From Streptomyces sp. NBC_00273 (GTDB lineage: Bacteria > Actinomycetota > Actinomycetes > Streptomycetales > Streptomycetaceae): a stretch of DNA of 64,000 nt. Each line of letters starts with the position of its first letter. Positions within the stretch are counted from its first letter, which is position 1. This document shows positions 63,047 through 64,000 of this stretch, one piece after another. The stretch lies in the NCBI RefSeq assembly GCF_036178145.1, contig NZ_CP108067.1:9129001-9193000 (forward strand), written 5' to 3'. The notes beneath the pieces are model-generated. The model was not told the DNA's origin and searched no databases. It saw nothing but the letters and a program-made list of their open reading frames with translations. The position numbers and the translations under genes were made by a program.

Positions 63047-63958
63047 TCAGAGCGGGTCGCCGAGGGGGCCGTACTCCGCCTCCAAGTTCTTGGCCCAGTG
63101 CGCGGCGAAGTCGGGCTGGGTGCCGTCGGCATCCGTGAACCCGTACTCCTTGTAGAGGTCCCAAGTGGCCAGCGCCCGGCCGCTCCTGGCGATGACGTCC
63201 GGGTCGGCTGCCAGGGCCACGACGGCCCGCCCCAGGTAGGCGGGAGTCTCGGAGTGGGCGAAGTTCGGGTCCTCGGCGGCGCCGTCGCGCCAGTTGGCCT
63301 CGGTGACGCCGAAATGCTCCAGCAGCGCCTCCGAGCGCAGGAAGCCCGGCGTCAGGGAGACGGCCGCGACGCCGTGCGGCCGCAGCTCGGCGGCCTGCGC
63401 GACCGCCAGCCGGATCACCGCCGACTTCGCCATGTCGTAGAAGAAGGAGCCGCGGTAGCGGGCGGTGTTGCCGTCGGTGACCTCCACGACCAGGCCGCTC
63501 CCGCGGGCGACCATGAGGGGCAGCGCGTACCGGCTGGTGATCACATGGGTCTCCACGGCTCGACGCAGGAGGCGCAGGCCCCGGTCCAGGTCCTGCTCCC
63601 ACAGAGGGTGCTCCCAGTCGGTGAGCGGGTCGCCGCCCCAGACGGAGTTGACCAGGACGTCGAGCCGGCCGTCCTGCTCCGCCGCGATCCGCGCCACGAG
63701 GGCCCGGACTTCTTCCGGGTCGCTGTGGTCGGTGCGGACCGGGACGCCCACCCCTCCGGCGGCGGTGATCTTCTCCGCCGTCTCCTCGATGGTCTCGGGG
63801 CGGTCGAGGTCGGAGCGCGAGGTTCCGCTGCTGCGGCCGGTCACGTAGACGGTCGCCCCGGCGGCTCCGAGCTCGATGGCGATACCCCGCCCGCCGCCCC
63901 GGGTGCCGCCGGCGACCAGTGCGACCCTTCCGGCGAGCCGTGGTGTCTTCGTCGTCAT
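63047..63958 (-). CDS. SDR family oxidoreductase
   Basis: 303 residues from ATG 63958 (GGAGGAAGAG upstream; an in-frame ATG at 63988 is an alternative). Cofactor motif VAGGTRGGGRGIAIELGAAGATVYVTGR, then LDVLVNSVWGG in place of NNAG, and the active site VEVTDGNTARYRGSFFYDMAKSAVIRLAVAQAAEL with Tyr and Lys (YDMAK). NVAGG...GRGIA with DLYKEYGFTDADGTQPDFAAHW at the end is characteristic of the large SDR group annotated as DHRS1-like. Substrate unknown. Confidence 0.9.
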   Translation of the reverse strand: MTTKTPRLAGRVALVAGGTRGGGRGIAIELGAAGATVYVTGRSSGTSRSDLDRPETIEETAEKITAAGGVGVPVRTDHSDPEEVRALVARIAAEQDGRLDVLVNSVWGGDPLTDWEHPLWEQDLDRGLRLLRRAVETHVITSRYALPLMVARGSGLVVEVTDGNTARYRGSFFYDMAKSAVIRLAVAQAAELRPHGVAAVSLTPGFLRSEALLEHFGVTEANWRDGAAEDPNFAHSETPAYLGRAVVALAADPDVIARSGRALATWDLYKEYGFTDADGTQPDFAAHWAKNLEAEYGPLGDPL

Positions 63959-64000
63959 CTCTTCCTCCATGTCTTCCAGCGGATTCACGTGGTGGAGGCG

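Overview
The window is 64 kb of a Streptomyces-type actinobacterial chromosome. The base composition is very GC-rich with strong GC at third codon positions, many starts are GTG, and the gene families are typical of the genus: SigB-like sigma factor with STAS and RsbW-like partners, SpoIIE/PP2C phosphatases, DUF1206, DUF2182/DUF1326, an I36 inhibitor, MmyB- and GlxA-type regulators, and a rifampin monooxygenase very close to the Streptomyces rox product. I see no tRNA, rRNA, CRISPR array, origin or polyketide/NRPS cluster. It reads as chromosome-arm accessory DNA: short operons, many regulators next to their targets, and scattered mobile-element traces.

Region by region. 1-1,061: stress-type small genes (DUF1206, SRPBCC, a 40-residue membrane peptide). 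1,166-11,324: a partner-switching stress module with an RsbW-like ATPase, a MEDS/ATPase protein, a STAS antagonist and a SigB/F/G-type sigma factor on the minus strand. On the plus strand are a second STAS protein, a soluble hybrid histidine kinase with five exact 92-residue HAMP-type repeats, and an ANTAR-GAF-PAS-PP2C phosphatase whose start overlaps the kinase stop. 11.4-16.4 kb: metabolic and unknown genes, the DUF2182/DUF1326 divergent pair, and a 52-bp palindromic element flanked by CTAG. 16.5-18.7 kb: a small helical protein and a membrane-anchored ricin-lectin protein that share one short motif (see findings), then a polytopic membrane protein. 19.5-21.1 kb: a secreted subtilisin. 21.2-24.2 kb: rox with its rifamycin-associated element upstream and a complete IS701-family element inserted exactly at the rox stop codon. 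24.3-30.3 kb: AraC regulators, an SDR, small membrane proteins and a stand-alone hemC paralogue. 30.5-36.8 kb: a frameshifted PP2C phosphatase, an M15 peptidase, a P450 with an unusual I-helix, an FAD monooxygenase, and secreted/lipoproteins. 36.9-39.7 kb: an ArsR-EamA-ketopantoate-reductase set with two matching operators. 39.8-48.9 kb: small unknowns, a FUSC exporter, a MarR/SnoaL divergent pair with twin operators, a methyltransferase, an MmyB regulator and an MFS exporter. 49-53.7 kb: GAPDH, a GlxA-type regulator, an unknown 420-residue protein and an HprK-like P-loop protein. 53.9-57.9 kb: a membrane protein coupled to an NB-ARC protein with 14 WD40 repeats. 57.9-64 kb: an unknown protein, an aldo/keto reductase, an MBL hydrolase, a 5'-truncated gene next to IS-like noncoding DNA, and an SDR.

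Two two-gene units are the best candidates for undescribed signalling or defence systems: 16,499-17,691 (motif-sharing helical protein plus lectin receptor) and 53,906-57,894 (motif-sharing membrane protein plus STAND/WD40 protein). In both, a short glycine-rich sequence occurs in both adjacent, translationally coupled proteins, the layout known for homotypic (amyloid-type) signalling partners. A second window-wide pattern is a set of about 16 genes with a TANNNT-like -10 element 6-8 nt before the start codon and no ribosome binding site, consistent with leaderless mRNAs. A third is that insertion elements and convergent stop codons all use the rare tetramer CTAG.
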